Positions 53,212 through 62,178 of a stretch of DNA of 64,000 nt are shown one piece after another. A program made the position numbers and the translations under genes. The DNA comes from Bacteroides intestinalis DSM 17393 (lineage in GTDB: Bacteria; Bacteroidota; Bacteroidia; Bacteroidales; Bacteroidaceae): assembly GCF_000172175.1 (NCBI RefSeq), contig NZ_ABJL02000008.1:1178001-1242000 (forward strand), given 5' to 3'. The notes beneath the pieces are model-generated. The model was given only the letters and a program-made list of their open reading frames with translations, was not told the origin of the DNA and did not search any database. Numbering within the stretch: position 1 is the first letter of the stretch; every line of letters begins with the position of its first letter.

Positions 53212-53432
53212 CCCATTCTTTCTTTTACCCAAATATCCATTTGAGAATGAGGAGTACAACGGCCCATTTCATAGTCATCTATAGCTGAATCTATTAGTAT
53301 TCGCATAGTTTCTTCTGGAATCATTTCCAAATACTCTTCTGCACTACGAACTGTAGAATTATAAACGGCCATCGGTTCACTCACCTTTTGCGACTGTTCT
53401 CCCTTTTCGGAGTAATATTTAGGTTTATCCAT
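53202..53432 (-). CDS. Antitoxin of the RelE/ParE pair
   Basis: A 76-residue acidic protein from the ATG at 53432. It has a polar N-terminus (YYSEKGEQSQKVSEP), then helical parts (SAEEYLEMIPEETMRILIDSAIDDYEMGR), ending QMDIWVKERMGWK, where the tail overlaps the toxin start. This order and overlap are normal for type II modules. The N-terminal part may bind DNA and the C-terminal part the toxin, but no clear ribbon-helix-helix is visible. A full Bacteroides promoter lies 20 bp upstream. Confidence 0.75.
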   Translation of the reverse strand: MDKPKYYSEKGEQSQKVSEPMAVYNSTVRSAEEYLEMIPEETMRILIDSAIDDYEMGRCTPHSQMDIWVKERMGWK

Positions 53433-53451
53433 TTTTCTTTTTTTATAAACA

Positions 53452-53483
53452 CAAAGGTACCACTTAATATGGAAATAGTCAAA
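53452..53483 (-). promoter_or_regulatory. Promoter of the toxin-antitoxin operon
   Basis: On the minus strand TTTG (53483-53480), 20 nt spacer, then TACCTTTG (53459-53452). This fits the full Bacteroides consensus TTTG-N19-21-TAnnTTTG, the best match found in the window. The -7 box ends 19 bp before the antitoxin ATG. Confidence 0.8.
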
Positions 53484-53505
53484 AGAAAAAGTACTTTTTA
53501 TAATT

Positions 53506-54465
53506 TCACTTTTTTCCTTGTTGCACATAAAAATGAAAATACTTTCTCATAAATAACACATAAATGCTACTCAATAATACAATTATCCCCAACAAATACC
53601 AATAACCATATCCCACAAAACAGAAATAACCCAATATGACCAAAGCTTGCGTCAACATATAAACCAGTGACACCGCCACATGAGGTATCTTCAATTCATT
53701 CGCCATAAGCTGATACATGTGTTTCCGATGTGGTAAACCTATGTTTTCATGAAGCATCAGTCGGTGAACGATAGTCAAAACACTATCAACGCCATAAACA
53801 GACAACAGGATAATCCAGCTGAAATCCTCAGTCTTGAGAATTAACTTTCCTATCAGGAAAAGAAGTATAAAAGCAATACTTACAGAGCCTACATCACCGG
53901 CAAAACATTTCGCCTTCTTACGAAAGTTGAAGAAACAAAAGACCAATACAGAACAAAGAACCGTATAGATTAGAGCAGGTTCTACAAACTGCGTTATTTC
54001 AGTATTGATATAAGCCAGTGCAGCAAGGATAACCAGCGAATAACCACCTGTAATGCCATTGATGCCATCCATGAAATTATAAGCGTTAATGATGCCCGTA
54101 CAAACAATTAACGCTACGATAATCCACCACCAGGGAAGAGTAAACAATCCCCATTGATAAAACATCAAAACCATAGCAGTAAAATGCAACATCAACCTTA
54201 AGCTTTGGGAAATAGAACGAATATCATCCACAAAACTGATAAACGTTATCAAGGTTAAAGCTAATATGAACCAGGGATATTCCCAATGGTTAGTCAAGAA
54301 ATAAGCTAATGCGCCAAAATAGAAGATGATTCCACCACCACGCAAAGTAATCCGGGTATGGGAACTTCTCTCATTGGGCTTATCGATGATATTGCACTTA
54401 TCAGCTATTTTAAAATAAAAAAGTTCTGCCAGAAATAGCAAAACTAATATAATCAGGTAATACAT
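53506..54465 (-). CDS. WecA/MraY-family undecaprenyl-phosphate glycosyl-1-phosphate transferase
   Basis: A 319-residue protein with about ten membrane helices. Cytoplasmic loops carry the family motifs: PNERSSHTRITLRGGG, the Mg-binding FVDDIRSIS, NAYNFMDGINGITGG, AGDVGS and a basic HRLMLHENIGLPHRKH loop. Such enzymes move a sugar 1-phosphate (often GlcNAc-, FucNAc- or QuiNAc-type) from UDP-sugar to undecaprenyl phosphate, starting repeat-unit assembly. It is the last gene of the surface polysaccharide locus, 30 bp after the epimerase gene, the common end arrangement in Bacteroides capsule loci. Confidence 0.9.
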   Translation of the reverse strand: MYYLIILVLLFLAELFYFKIADKCNIIDKPNERSSHTRITLRGGGIIFYFGALAYFLTNHWEYPWFILALTLITFISFVDDIRSISQSLRLMLHFTAMVLMFYQWGLFTLPWWWIIVALIVCTGIINAYNFMDGINGITGGYSLVILAALAYINTEITQFVEPALIYTVLCSVLVFCFFNFRKKAKCFAGDVGSVSIAFILLFLIGKLILKTEDFSWIILLSVYGVDSVLTIVHRLMLHENIGLPHRKHMYQLMANELKIPHVAVSLVYMLTQALVILGYFCFVGYGYWYLLGIIVLLSSIYVLFMRKYFHFYVQQGKK

Positions 54466-54495
54466 AACCGTACTTGCCCCTTTAATTGTTAATTA

Positions 54496-55473
54496 TCAAT
54501 TTGAAAACGATTTTATCGTTTTCATAATCCCATCAACAGCACGAACAGGCATCCATTCAATGCCAAGTGCAGCTTTAATCTTCTCATTGCTCACCACATA
54601 ATTTTCTGTCAGTTTCCGCAAACGCTCAGTATTCAGCGGCAGATGAAGTAAGGTTCCTAAACCTGCACAACCTTCCATCATCTTCCGGTTCATCTTCCAG
54701 ATATGAGGTGCTTTACCCATAGCCTCACACATGAGAGCAATCAATTCATTTGTAGATAGAGCTTCGTCATCCCCCATATGATAAATGCCACTCGCTATAT
54801 TCTTTGTCAGCAAACCTTCCACCACATAACATAAGTTATCAATCGAAGTGAACGAACGCTTATTTTCAAAATCTCCCAAAGGCCAGGGAATGCCTTTCTT
54901 TACCACATTATAAAGCAAATTCAGGTTTCCTTTATTGCCCGGGCCATGAATCATGCAGGGTCTCAAGATATATACCTGCTTCCTATCATCATGTAGTTTT
55001 AATTTTTCATTTTTATTTTTTAATTTATCGAGAATATAATTCTCGGCTGCTATCTTACTCTCTCCGTAAGGGCCTATTGGAGTAGGTATCACATCTTCCC
55101 TCAATGCATCCCCTACTACACTATCGGCAGCAGCCTTCACTGAACTAAAGAATATGAACTTTTTAGCTGTAGATTCCAGAAAGAAATCAAATATCTTCTG
55201 TGTTAGCCCTGTATTGATATCAAAATATGCCTGTGCAACAGATTGGTTCTTTGTATCATGTGCTTTACCAGCTAGATGAATAATTGCATCAAAGTGAGGT
55301 AAACGCTGCATAGGAAAAGAAGTAGTTTCAATATCCTTCCACGAGAAAGTCTTCACAACTCCCTTCTTTTCCGGAGAAATGATATCAAGCCCATAGAGGG
55401 TATGATGTTCACATAAAGCCGCTATAAGATTAGACCCCACAAAACCGTAAATCCCTGTTATAAGTATATTCAT
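54496..55473 (-). CDS. NAD-dependent sugar-nucleotide epimerase/dehydratase
   Basis: A 325-residue extended SDR protein with the Rossmann motif TGIYGFVGSN at the N-terminus, IHLAGKAHD, FFSSVKAAA and active site YGESK. It is often found next to a WecA-type transferase, where it may reduce a UDP-4-keto sugar to supply UDP-FucNAc- or QuiNAc-like donors; that is inference from context. Gap of 15 bp to gmd. Confidence 0.8.
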   Translation of the reverse strand: MNILITGIYGFVGSNLIAALCEHHTLYGLDIISPEKKGVVKTFSWKDIETTSFPMQRLPHFDAIIHLAGKAHDTKNQSVAQAYFDINTGLTQKIFDFFLESTAKKFIFFSSVKAAADSVVGDALREDVIPTPIGPYGESKIAAENYILDKLKNKNEKLKLHDDRKQVYILRPCMIHGPGNKGNLNLLYNVVKKGIPWPLGDFENKRSFTSIDNLCYVVEGLLTKNIASGIYHMGDDEALSTNELIALMCEAMGKAPHIWKMNRKMMEGCAGLGTLLHLPLNTERLRKLTENYVVSNEKIKAALGIEWMPVRAVDGIMKTIKSFSN

Positions 55474-55488
55474 GGAAAATTTAAAGAT

Positions 55489-56571
55489 TTATTCCGTTAT
55501 CTGCGATTTGAGATATAACTTCTTTACAAAACGCATATCATGCGCCACCATTATTCTCACCAATTCAGGAAAACTGGTCTTCGTTGGATTCCAACCAAGC
55601 AGAGTCTTTGCTTTTGTCGGATCACCCAATAATTGTTCCACTTCACAAGGACGAAAATACTTAGGATCAACCTCAACAAGAACCTTATCGTTCTTCGAAT
55701 CAACACCTTTTTCATTTACACCTTCACCTTTCCAACAAAGTTCAATACCTACTTCCTTAAAGGCAAGCGTAGCAAATTCACGAACTGTATGCATTTCACC
55801 TGTAGCGATTACAAAATCCTCAGGAGTATCATGCTGAAGAATCAGCCACATACACTCCACATAATCCTTTGCATATCCCCAGTCACGACGGGCATCCAGA
55901 TTACCTAAATACAGCTTATCTTGGAAGCCTTGAGCTATACGGGCAGCAGCAAGGGTAATCTTACGGGTTACAAAAGTCTCTCCACGACGTTCACTTTCAT
56001 GGTTAAAAAGAATACCGTTCACTGCAAACATATCATAACTCTCACGGTAATTCTTGGTTATCCAGAAGCCATATTGTTTCGCTACACCGTATGGGCTACG
56101 AGGATAGAATGGAGTAGTTTCTTTCTGGGGAATTTCCTGAACTTTACCATAAAGTTCCGATGTAGAAGCCTGATAAATCTTAGTCTTCTTCTCCAAACCA
56201 AGAATACGAACAGCCTCCAGCATACGAAGTGTTCCAACTGCATCCGCTTCAGCCGTATATTCAGGAACATCGAAAGATACTTTCACATGGCTCTGAGCAG
56301 CAAGATTATAAATCTCATCTGGTTGCACCTGCTGAATAATGCGAATAAGAGAACTGCTATCCGTCATATCTCCATAATGAAGATTGACCAAGCGTCGTTG
56401 CTTCATGTCACGTACCCATTCGTCCAGATATAAATGTTCGATACGACCAGTATTGAATGAAGACGAACGACGGAGAATACCGTGAACTTCATACCCTTTT
56501 TCTATTAGAAACTCGGCAAGAAAGGAACCATCCTGACCAGTGATTCCAGTTAGTAATGCTACTTTTTTCAT
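55489..56571 (-). CDS. gmd: GDP-mannose 4,6-dehydratase
   Basis: A 360-residue SDR enzyme: TGITGQDGSFLAEFL at the N-terminus binds NADP, SSFNTGRIEHL, NLAAQSHVKVSF, active-site STSELYG and YGVAKQYG (Tyr and Lys), NHESERRGETFVTRKI, DARRDWGYAKDYV. It turns GDP-mannose into GDP-4-keto-6-deoxymannose, the precursor of GDP-fucose, rhamnose, colitose or perosamine. No fucose synthase (fcl) is next to it; one of the two other epimerase genes could take the next step. Its start overlaps the GT2 stop by one base. Confidence 0.95.
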   Translation of the reverse strand: MKKVALLTGITGQDGSFLAEFLIEKGYEVHGILRRSSSFNTGRIEHLYLDEWVRDMKQRRLVNLHYGDMTDSSSLIRIIQQVQPDEIYNLAAQSHVKVSFDVPEYTAEADAVGTLRMLEAVRILGLEKKTKIYQASTSELYGKVQEIPQKETTPFYPRSPYGVAKQYGFWITKNYRESYDMFAVNGILFNHESERRGETFVTRKITLAAARIAQGFQDKLYLGNLDARRDWGYAKDYVECMWLILQHDTPEDFVIATGEMHTVREFATLAFKEVGIELCWKGEGVNEKGVDSKNDKVLVEVDPKYFRPCEVEQLLGDPTKAKTLLGWNPTKTSFPELVRIMVAHDMRFVKKLYLKSQITE

Positions 56572-57335
56572 TATTCTTTCGTTAAAAACAATTCAAACAC
56601 TTTTATAAAATATTTCAGAAACAGCAATGGCATGCATGTCCAAATCCCATTCTCACTACATGCACGAACGATTTCCTTATTTAGTAAAATATTACTCTTA
56701 ATAGAGGCGGTACTTGCACCACCAGTTCTCATTTTCATAAAATCCAGAGAAAGATATTTTGACTTCAATTGATGTGTATACAGAAAACGAATCAGCAATT
56801 CATAATCCGCTGCTATATGATAATCAGTCTTATAATATCCGAATTCTTCGAAATATTTCCGATAAGTAAAGAAAGTGGGATGAGCAGGCATAAAACCATA
56901 CCGAAAACGACTAGGAGAAAAATTCCGAGACGAATAATAACGTACAGTTTTATCCAGATTATCTGGATTCACAAAACGCACATCTCCATAAACTGTTTGA
57001 GTCTTCTCATTTCGAAAAGCCTCTACAACCCTTGAAATGATATCTCTCCGATGATAAAAATCATCTGAATTAATAATACCGACAATCTCACCGGTCGACA
57101 TACGAATACCTTTATTCATGGCATCATAAAGACCATTATCTCTTTCACTTATCCATTTCAACCGCCCTTGAAACTGCGGCTCACATTTGCGGATAATATC
57201 AACCGTATTATCTTTAGACAGACCATCAATAATAATATACTCAATATCTGAATAGGTCTGATTAAGCACCGACTGAATAGTATCACGAAGAGTTTGGTCA
57301 CTATTAAATGTAACAGTAACAAGAGAGACTTTCAT
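56571..57335 (-). CDS. Family 2 glycosyltransferase
   Basis: A 254-residue GT-A fold enzyme: VSLVTVTFNSDQTL at the N-terminus, IIIDGLSKDNT, SERDNGLYDAMNKGI, IINSDDFY (the DxD-like metal site) and a C-terminal hydrophobic segment. It resembles colanic-acid WcaE/WcaA-type transferases. Donor and acceptor are unknown; it lies in the polysaccharide operon directly before gmd. Confidence 0.85.
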   Translation of the reverse strand: MKVSLVTVTFNSDQTLRDTIQSVLNQTYSDIEYIIIDGLSKDNTVDIIRKCEPQFQGRLKWISERDNGLYDAMNKGIRMSTGEIVGIINSDDFYHRRDIISRVVEAFRNEKTQTVYGDVRFVNPDNLDKTVRYYSSRNFSPSRFRYGFMPAHPTFFTYRKYFEEFGYYKTDYHIAADYELLIRFLYTHQLKSKYLSLDFMKMRTGGASTASIKSNILLNKEIVRACSENGIWTCMPLLFLKYFIKVFELFLTKE

Positions 57336-57350
57336 AAATTATTATCTGAT

Positions 57351-58304
57351 TTATTTTTTAAGCCATTGTAAAGTGGCTTTTATACCATCAATTCGAGAAT
57401 AAGGAGGATTGGGAGCTATATTATATGTTTCTGATAAATCAATGATATTATCCGTTGTCATATTTTTAAGCCGAAATGAAGTCATAGGGAAAGTTATATT
57501 AAATAGCTTCAACAGATCACCGAAATAAGCAGCGGTTTTTAACATCCAAAATGGTACTCTTTTTATGTTAGAGTTCAACTCTGCCGCTATCTCATTTGCC
57601 CATGTCTCGATGTTAGTTGGAGGATTATCGCCAATATAAAATACCTTTTGGTCCTCATTCAAAGTTTCATGAAACAAAATTTGCTCTATCTGATATACAG
57701 CATTACCTACATAACCATAAGTTTTAGTACAACTTTTCCTGCCTATATGGAAATATTTGCGGGATATCACCATATCAAAAAAATTCCGATAAGGAACTCC
57801 AAACCATGGTCCCCAAATGGAAGTAGGGCGAATAATTGCCCAATCACATTGAGGCTTATTATCCCATACTATTTTCTCCGTTTCAACCTTACTCTCCCCA
57901 TACAATGTATTAGGAGCATAATCAAATTGATCTTTTGGGTAATAACCTGTGTGACAAACTAACATAGATGAAGTTACTATTACTTTCTTTAGATTTGGAA
58001 GTGTTTTTACAATCTGCATCAAGTTTTCCACTCCATTAATATTAGCAGAGTAATCATCAAGTATTCTTCCCTCTAGATCTGTACGAGCCGCTAAATGGAT
58101 AATATAATCAGGATTAAAATCTGATATAACTTGCTTAAATTTGGTATAATTATTAATATTCACATTATGCCAAAATTGCTTATGAAATGTATTACGAGGA
58201 GGGTTATTATCAATGTTGATAACAATATGCTGTTTAAGCAAAAGATCCTCCAACAAATTCTCCCCAATAAAACCAGAAGCACCAGTTATCAAAATCTTAC
58301 TCAT
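57351..58304 (-). CDS. NAD-dependent epimerase/dehydratase of the polysaccharide locus
   Basis: A 317-residue extended SDR protein: TGASGFIGENLLEDL binds NAD, IIHLAARTDLEG, VTSSMLVCHTGYYP, and YGESKVETEK holds the active Tyr and Lys; RPTSIWGPWFG follows. It probably alters a nucleotide sugar for this locus. It shows only low similarity to the other epimerase here. Its start overlaps the preceding GT4 gene by 8 bp, so translation may be coupled. Confidence 0.8.
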   Translation of the reverse strand: MSKILITGASGFIGENLLEDLLLKQHIVINIDNNPPRNTFHKQFWHNVNINNYTKFKQVISDFNPDYIIHLAARTDLEGRILDDYSANINGVENLMQIVKTLPNLKKVIVTSSMLVCHTGYYPKDQFDYAPNTLYGESKVETEKIVWDNKPQCDWAIIRPTSIWGPWFGVPYRNFFDMVISRKYFHIGRKSCTKTYGYVGNAVYQIEQILFHETLNEDQKVFYIGDNPPTNIETWANEIAAELNSNIKRVPFWMLKTAAYFGDLLKLFNITFPMTSFRLKNMTTDNIIDLSETYNIAPNPPYSRIDGIKATLQWLKK

Positions 58305-59418
58305 GATATTTACTTATAACTTTTTTATATACATCTAACATATTTAAAATAATGGTATCCCATGAGTACTTGTCTTTTGCTAATGTTTGGGCATTATACG
58401 CCATTTTTAATCTTTCCTGAAAATCCATTTTTATAAACTCATCTAATGCTTTATACAATGGTTCTACTCCTATCTCTATCCACCAACCAGCTCCATACTT
58501 TTCAATGCTATGCCATGGACTTCCCACTGTTGTTATCACAGGCATACCATGCGCTAAAGCCTCCAAAACTACAATTCCAAAATTCTCGCTAAAAGTAGGA
58601 AGTACAAACAAGCTACATTTATTCAATAAATCTTCTTTTGCTTTTCCCGTTACAGAACCTTTAAATTCGAAAAATGAATTCAACTTTAATGTTTTAATTC
58701 TATCTTCAACAACTTTCTGGTGAGAGTCATCATCTGGTCCGCAAATAATTATTTGCCATTGAGGATTACGAATCCTATTCCAAGCTTCCACAAGATTCAA
58801 CAACCCTTTTTTAGGGTGAATGCGTGACATAAATAGAATTAACTTTAAGTCGTCCTTGTTTTTTAAGTCAACAGAAGGAATGTCCATACCCAATGGAATA
58901 ACTTCTACAGGTTGCTTGAAGCCCAAACGAAGTAAATCTTGCTTTTCATCTTCACAAGTAACATGAAATAATGATACCTTCTTTAAATCAACATGCTGAT
59001 ACAATCGCCATGCAATTCTTTTCTTATTTTTTTTATTAGATAAAGCCCATGGTGTCAACATTCCATGTGGAGAGTGTACTATCGGAATGTTTTTCATTGA
59101 GGCGTATTTAATTGCAGCATGAATTAATGGATCCCATAATGCATGTACGTGGATTATATCCGGATGAAATTCATCAATCGCTTTTTTCATTTCGGCATTC
59201 AAATTTTCAACATAGCTCAATCTGAAAAAGGAATTAATCCGCTTACATATAAAAGTTGTTATTTGAGAAGGAATTACCAGATTGTCATCATGCGATGAAC
59301 TTGTAGAGAAAATAGCAACATCATTACCGAAAAGCATTTCTCTAGTAGCAATGTCAACACATGCAACATTCGCCCCACCATATTTAAATAATCTTTCTAT
59401 AACATGAAATATTTTCAT
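58297..59418 (-). CDS. Family 4 glycosyltransferase
   Basis: A 373-residue GT-B enzyme: FKYGGANVACVDIA near the N-terminus, IIHVHALWDPLIH, PHGMLTPWAL, then the C-terminal donor domain with LILFMSRIHPKKGLLNLVEAW, CSLFVLPTFSENFGIVVLEA (the E-x7-E motif) and HGMPVITT. GT4 enzymes add sugars with retention to the lipid-linked repeat. The donor is unknown. Confidence 0.88.
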   Translation of the reverse strand: MKIFHVIERLFKYGGANVACVDIATREMLFGNDVAIFSTSSSHDDNLVIPSQITTFICKRINSFFRLSYVENLNAEMKKAIDEFHPDIIHVHALWDPLIHAAIKYASMKNIPIVHSPHGMLTPWALSNKKNKKRIAWRLYQHVDLKKVSLFHVTCEDEKQDLLRLGFKQPVEVIPLGMDIPSVDLKNKDDLKLILFMSRIHPKKGLLNLVEAWNRIRNPQWQIIICGPDDDSHQKVVEDRIKTLKLNSFFEFKGSVTGKAKEDLLNKCSLFVLPTFSENFGIVVLEALAHGMPVITTVGSPWHSIEKYGAGWWIEIGVEPLYKALDEFIKMDFQERLKMAYNAQTLAKDKYSWDTIILNMLDVYKKVISKYHE

Positions 59419-59497
59419 AAATTACCAGTATAAGTTACCAGATTCAATACTGTATTTTTTCAAAAACACTATTCCTATTCTAAAAACATTTATCAGA

Positions 59498-59656
59498 TCA
59501 CCATGACTTAAGCTCGCCATCAATCAAATAACTTTTCAATTCTCCCCCTATTTTTTCCAAAAAAAATCGAACTAGCTTTACAACATATTCAATCCTAATG
59601 AAAAGTGTATGCATTATACATTTCTCTATATAATTATCCATCATATATATAAACAT
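59498..59656 (-). CDS. Possible small ORF (52 codons) between two GT4 genes
   Basis: Within the 246-bp gap between the two GT4 genes a frame from the ATG at 59656 to TGA at 59498 would encode a basic, partly amphipathic peptide of 52 residues (start MFIYMMDNYIEK, end YLIDGELKSW). It begins 8 bp after the stop of the GT4 gene upstream. It may be a small gene, or the remnant of a larger transferase. Nothing else is apparent in the rest of the gap (59419-59497), which is AT-rich. Confidence 0.3.
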   Translation of the reverse strand: MFIYMMDNYIEKCIMHTLFIRIEYVVKLVRFFLEKIGGELKSYLIDGELKSW

Positions 59657-59664
59657 CTTTTACG

Positions 59665-60792
59665 CTATCGTACTACACTTTCAAACACCTCTTCCCACTT
59701 TGTCATTATAGTTTCTTGTGAATATAATTTAGATTTTTGATAAGCTTTCGTACCCATTTGCTTACGTAAATCTTCACTTTCTATCAACAACATTATTTTC
59801 CTAGCCAAATCATCAATATCGCCTTCACGAACTAAAAAGCCATCTATTCCATCCTTTATAATATCCTTAGGACCACATTTACAATCGTAAGAAACCACTG
59901 GAAGTCCACATGACATAGCTTCTAAAAGAACCATGGGAAGTCCTTCATAACGAGATGAAAGAACAAATATTGAACTATTTAAATACTCCTGCTGTATGTC
60001 CGATGTAGGCTCATGTATCTCTATTACTTTCTCTAAATTACTTTCTATAATACAATTATTCACATAATCATATTTTTCCCCCGAACCAAAGATTTTTAAA
60101 ACCCAAAAAGGATGATACTGAGTCACTATTTTCCAAGCATCAACAAGCCGTTCATAACCTTTTTGATAAGATAATCTTCCTACAGCAATAACAGTATGAG
60201 ATTTTAAACTTGCACATTTTAAAGGATAATAACTTATGAAGTTAGGGATAACAACTAAATTATAGTTAGAAGACCAATATTCCTTATCTTCATAAGTAAG
60301 ACAAACAAATTTATCGTATTTTTTTACGAGTTTCAAATCATTTCTTGACCTATACTTATCAGCTAAACTCCAAAATCCCTTTCGACCAAATTGTATTCGA
60401 AAGAATCTTGAAAAATGAATTTCTGCAATTTTTTTACTGCCATCTTTTATATTAGGTAAAAAACTCGCTTCATTACCAAATGTTGAAATAACAATATCAG
60501 CTTTACTAGTCTTTAAATAAGTAGTCAATCTCTTTCGATGAATAGCCCTTTTTATCAGAAACGAAAACATTTTCCACAAAAAAGTTCTATCATTGTCATT
60601 TGCATAATTAATATGCAAGTCAAAAAGAGTAATATTAGGATGAATATCAAAAAAAGGTTTATGCCCTTTCTGTTCAGTTGTCACTATAGAAACATCATGA
60701 CCAATTTTAGCCAAATAATTTGCCTTATTTATAACGATTCGTTCCATTCCACCCGAATTGTATGTTCCATGGAGACAATAAATGATTTTCAT
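59665..60792 (-). CDS. Family 4 glycosyltransferase
   Basis: A 375-residue GT-B enzyme: CLHGTYNSGGMERIV at the N-terminus (nucleotide sugar loop), VIAVGRLSYQKGYERLVDAW, NSSIFVLSSRYEGLPMVLLEAMSCG (E-x7-E) and VSYDCKCGPKDII. It acts in assembly of the repeat unit on the cytosolic side of the membrane. It is only distantly like the other GT4 gene. Gap to the polymerase gene is 12 bp. Confidence 0.88.
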   Translation of the reverse strand: MKIIYCLHGTYNSGGMERIVINKANYLAKIGHDVSIVTTEQKGHKPFFDIHPNITLFDLHINYANDNDRTFLWKMFSFLIKRAIHRKRLTTYLKTSKADIVISTFGNEASFLPNIKDGSKKIAEIHFSRFFRIQFGRKGFWSLADKYRSRNDLKLVKKYDKFVCLTYEDKEYWSSNYNLVVIPNFISYYPLKCASLKSHTVIAVGRLSYQKGYERLVDAWKIVTQYHPFWVLKIFGSGEKYDYVNNCIIESNLEKVIEIHEPTSDIQQEYLNSSIFVLSSRYEGLPMVLLEAMSCGLPVVSYDCKCGPKDIIKDGIDGFLVREGDIDDLARKIMLLIESEDLRKQMGTKAYQKSKLYSQETIMTKWEEVFESVVR

Positions 60793-60804
60793 TATATTCC
60801 CGTT

Positions 60805-62178
60805 TTAAATTGAGTTATGAAAAGTTTGATTTTGCACATGTTTATAATTGCATACATTCCAAAAAAGCAATACCCAAATCAGATTTTTAAGACTATAAAA
60901 AAAAGAACCACGACACATAAAAATAGCTCCAGATAACAAAATATAATAAATAACGAAAGCGCTTTGACTACCCATCCTACTTTTCATTCTTGAAGAAGTT
61001 ACAATTTTCCCCAAAAAATAGAATAAAAAAAGTACCCCAATAAAACCAAATGAAAGATATATATCTCCTACTATATGTGTACCTAATCCCAAAGGATTGC
61101 CTTCACCTAACACCCAATAACTAGTAAGAGACTCTGATCTCATATTGTATGCTGGAATATCAAATAAAAAGGATACAAATGATTGCAAAAAAGGTATAGG
61201 AGCTAATATATAAGACAAGGAAGAAATGCCATAGGTAATAGACTCATTATTTACATGATCATAAATGGCATACAAATTCCTATTACAAATAATAAAGTCT
61301 CTAGCATAATCGAATAATGTCAATTCATTATCAGATATACTAGACAATTCTCCACCACCTCGCCAATGTCCTATCAATGATAAAAATACAAAGACAACAA
61401 AAAGAGTTACAAAAACTTTTTGAATTGACAGATGATATCGTAAACTATAATAACATAAATAAACAGACATTACACACAATGGTAATGTACGTGTGCCTGT
61501 ACTAAGAAGTACCAATATAATGAAGAAAATAACTACGCTATTTTTAAATCCTTTCATAGTACAATCTACCAAACAACCAAAAAGAATAAGTGGTTGAAAA
61601 AATGTATAGGTGAAACGAAACAAAGCATTCGTATTCGCTTCCCCCTCACCAGAATATGTATCAGAAAAAAACTCAAGTCCTCCAGCAATCACAATTAGTA
61701 CAAATAATATAATCTCCAAAGCAATTATTCTATCGTTCTGCTTTGTAGAAATCAAACATATAGGAATAGCTTTCTCTCCTATATTCATAACTAAAAAATT
61801 CCTCGTATAACCTACGCTATAAACAGCATAAGCAACATTTGCTAATGCCGTAGCTCGCGTTATCACCTCACTACTAAATCCGCTATAGGCAAACATTGAA
61901 TAATCAGGCATTATTGGATAAATGAAAACTGGATAAATGTAACTTACAAGAAAAAAGCTAATAGTAAACAAAACATTGAATCCAAGCGGCTCATTTTTTC
62001 GATCTTGAACATACAGCAAGAATGAATTAGCAACAAACAGTAAAAATAGAATAATACAATAGACTTGCGAATATTTCATAGGAGAGCCAAAGTACATCCC
62101 CAGAGAAATCAATAAAAAGAACAAGTGTAATCCACATTTCTTATTAATCAGATAAGATCCCTTATTCATAACCCGCAA
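60805..62178 (-). CDS. wzy: Wzy-like O-antigen/capsule repeat-unit polymerase
   Basis: A very hydrophobic protein of 457 residues (454 from the ATG at 62169) with about 11-12 membrane helices and a longer periplasmic loop (about 265-345; HWRGGGELSSISDNE, NMRSESLTSYWVLGEGNPLGLGTH). These traits and the place among glycosyltransferases are those of Wzy polymerases, which join repeat units on the periplasmic side. Wzy sequences diverge strongly, so no specific link can be named. Confidence 0.8.
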   Translation of the reverse strand: MRVMNKGSYLINKKCGLHLFFLLISLGMYFGSPMKYSQVYCIILFLLFVANSFLLYVQDRKNEPLGFNVLFTISFFLVSYIYPVFIYPIMPDYSMFAYSGFSSEVITRATALANVAYAVYSVGYTRNFLVMNIGEKAIPICLISTKQNDRIIALEIILFVLIVIAGGLEFFSDTYSGEGEANTNALFRFTYTFFQPLILFGCLVDCTMKGFKNSVVIFFIILVLLSTGTRTLPLCVMSVYLCYYSLRYHLSIQKVFVTLFVVFVFLSLIGHWRGGGELSSISDNELTLFDYARDFIICNRNLYAIYDHVNNESITYGISSLSYILAPIPFLQSFVSFLFDIPAYNMRSESLTSYWVLGEGNPLGLGTHIVGDIYLSFGFIGVLFLFYFLGKIVTSSRMKSRMGSQSAFVIYYILLSGAIFMCRGSFFYSLKNLIWVLLFWNVCNYKHVQNQTFHNSI

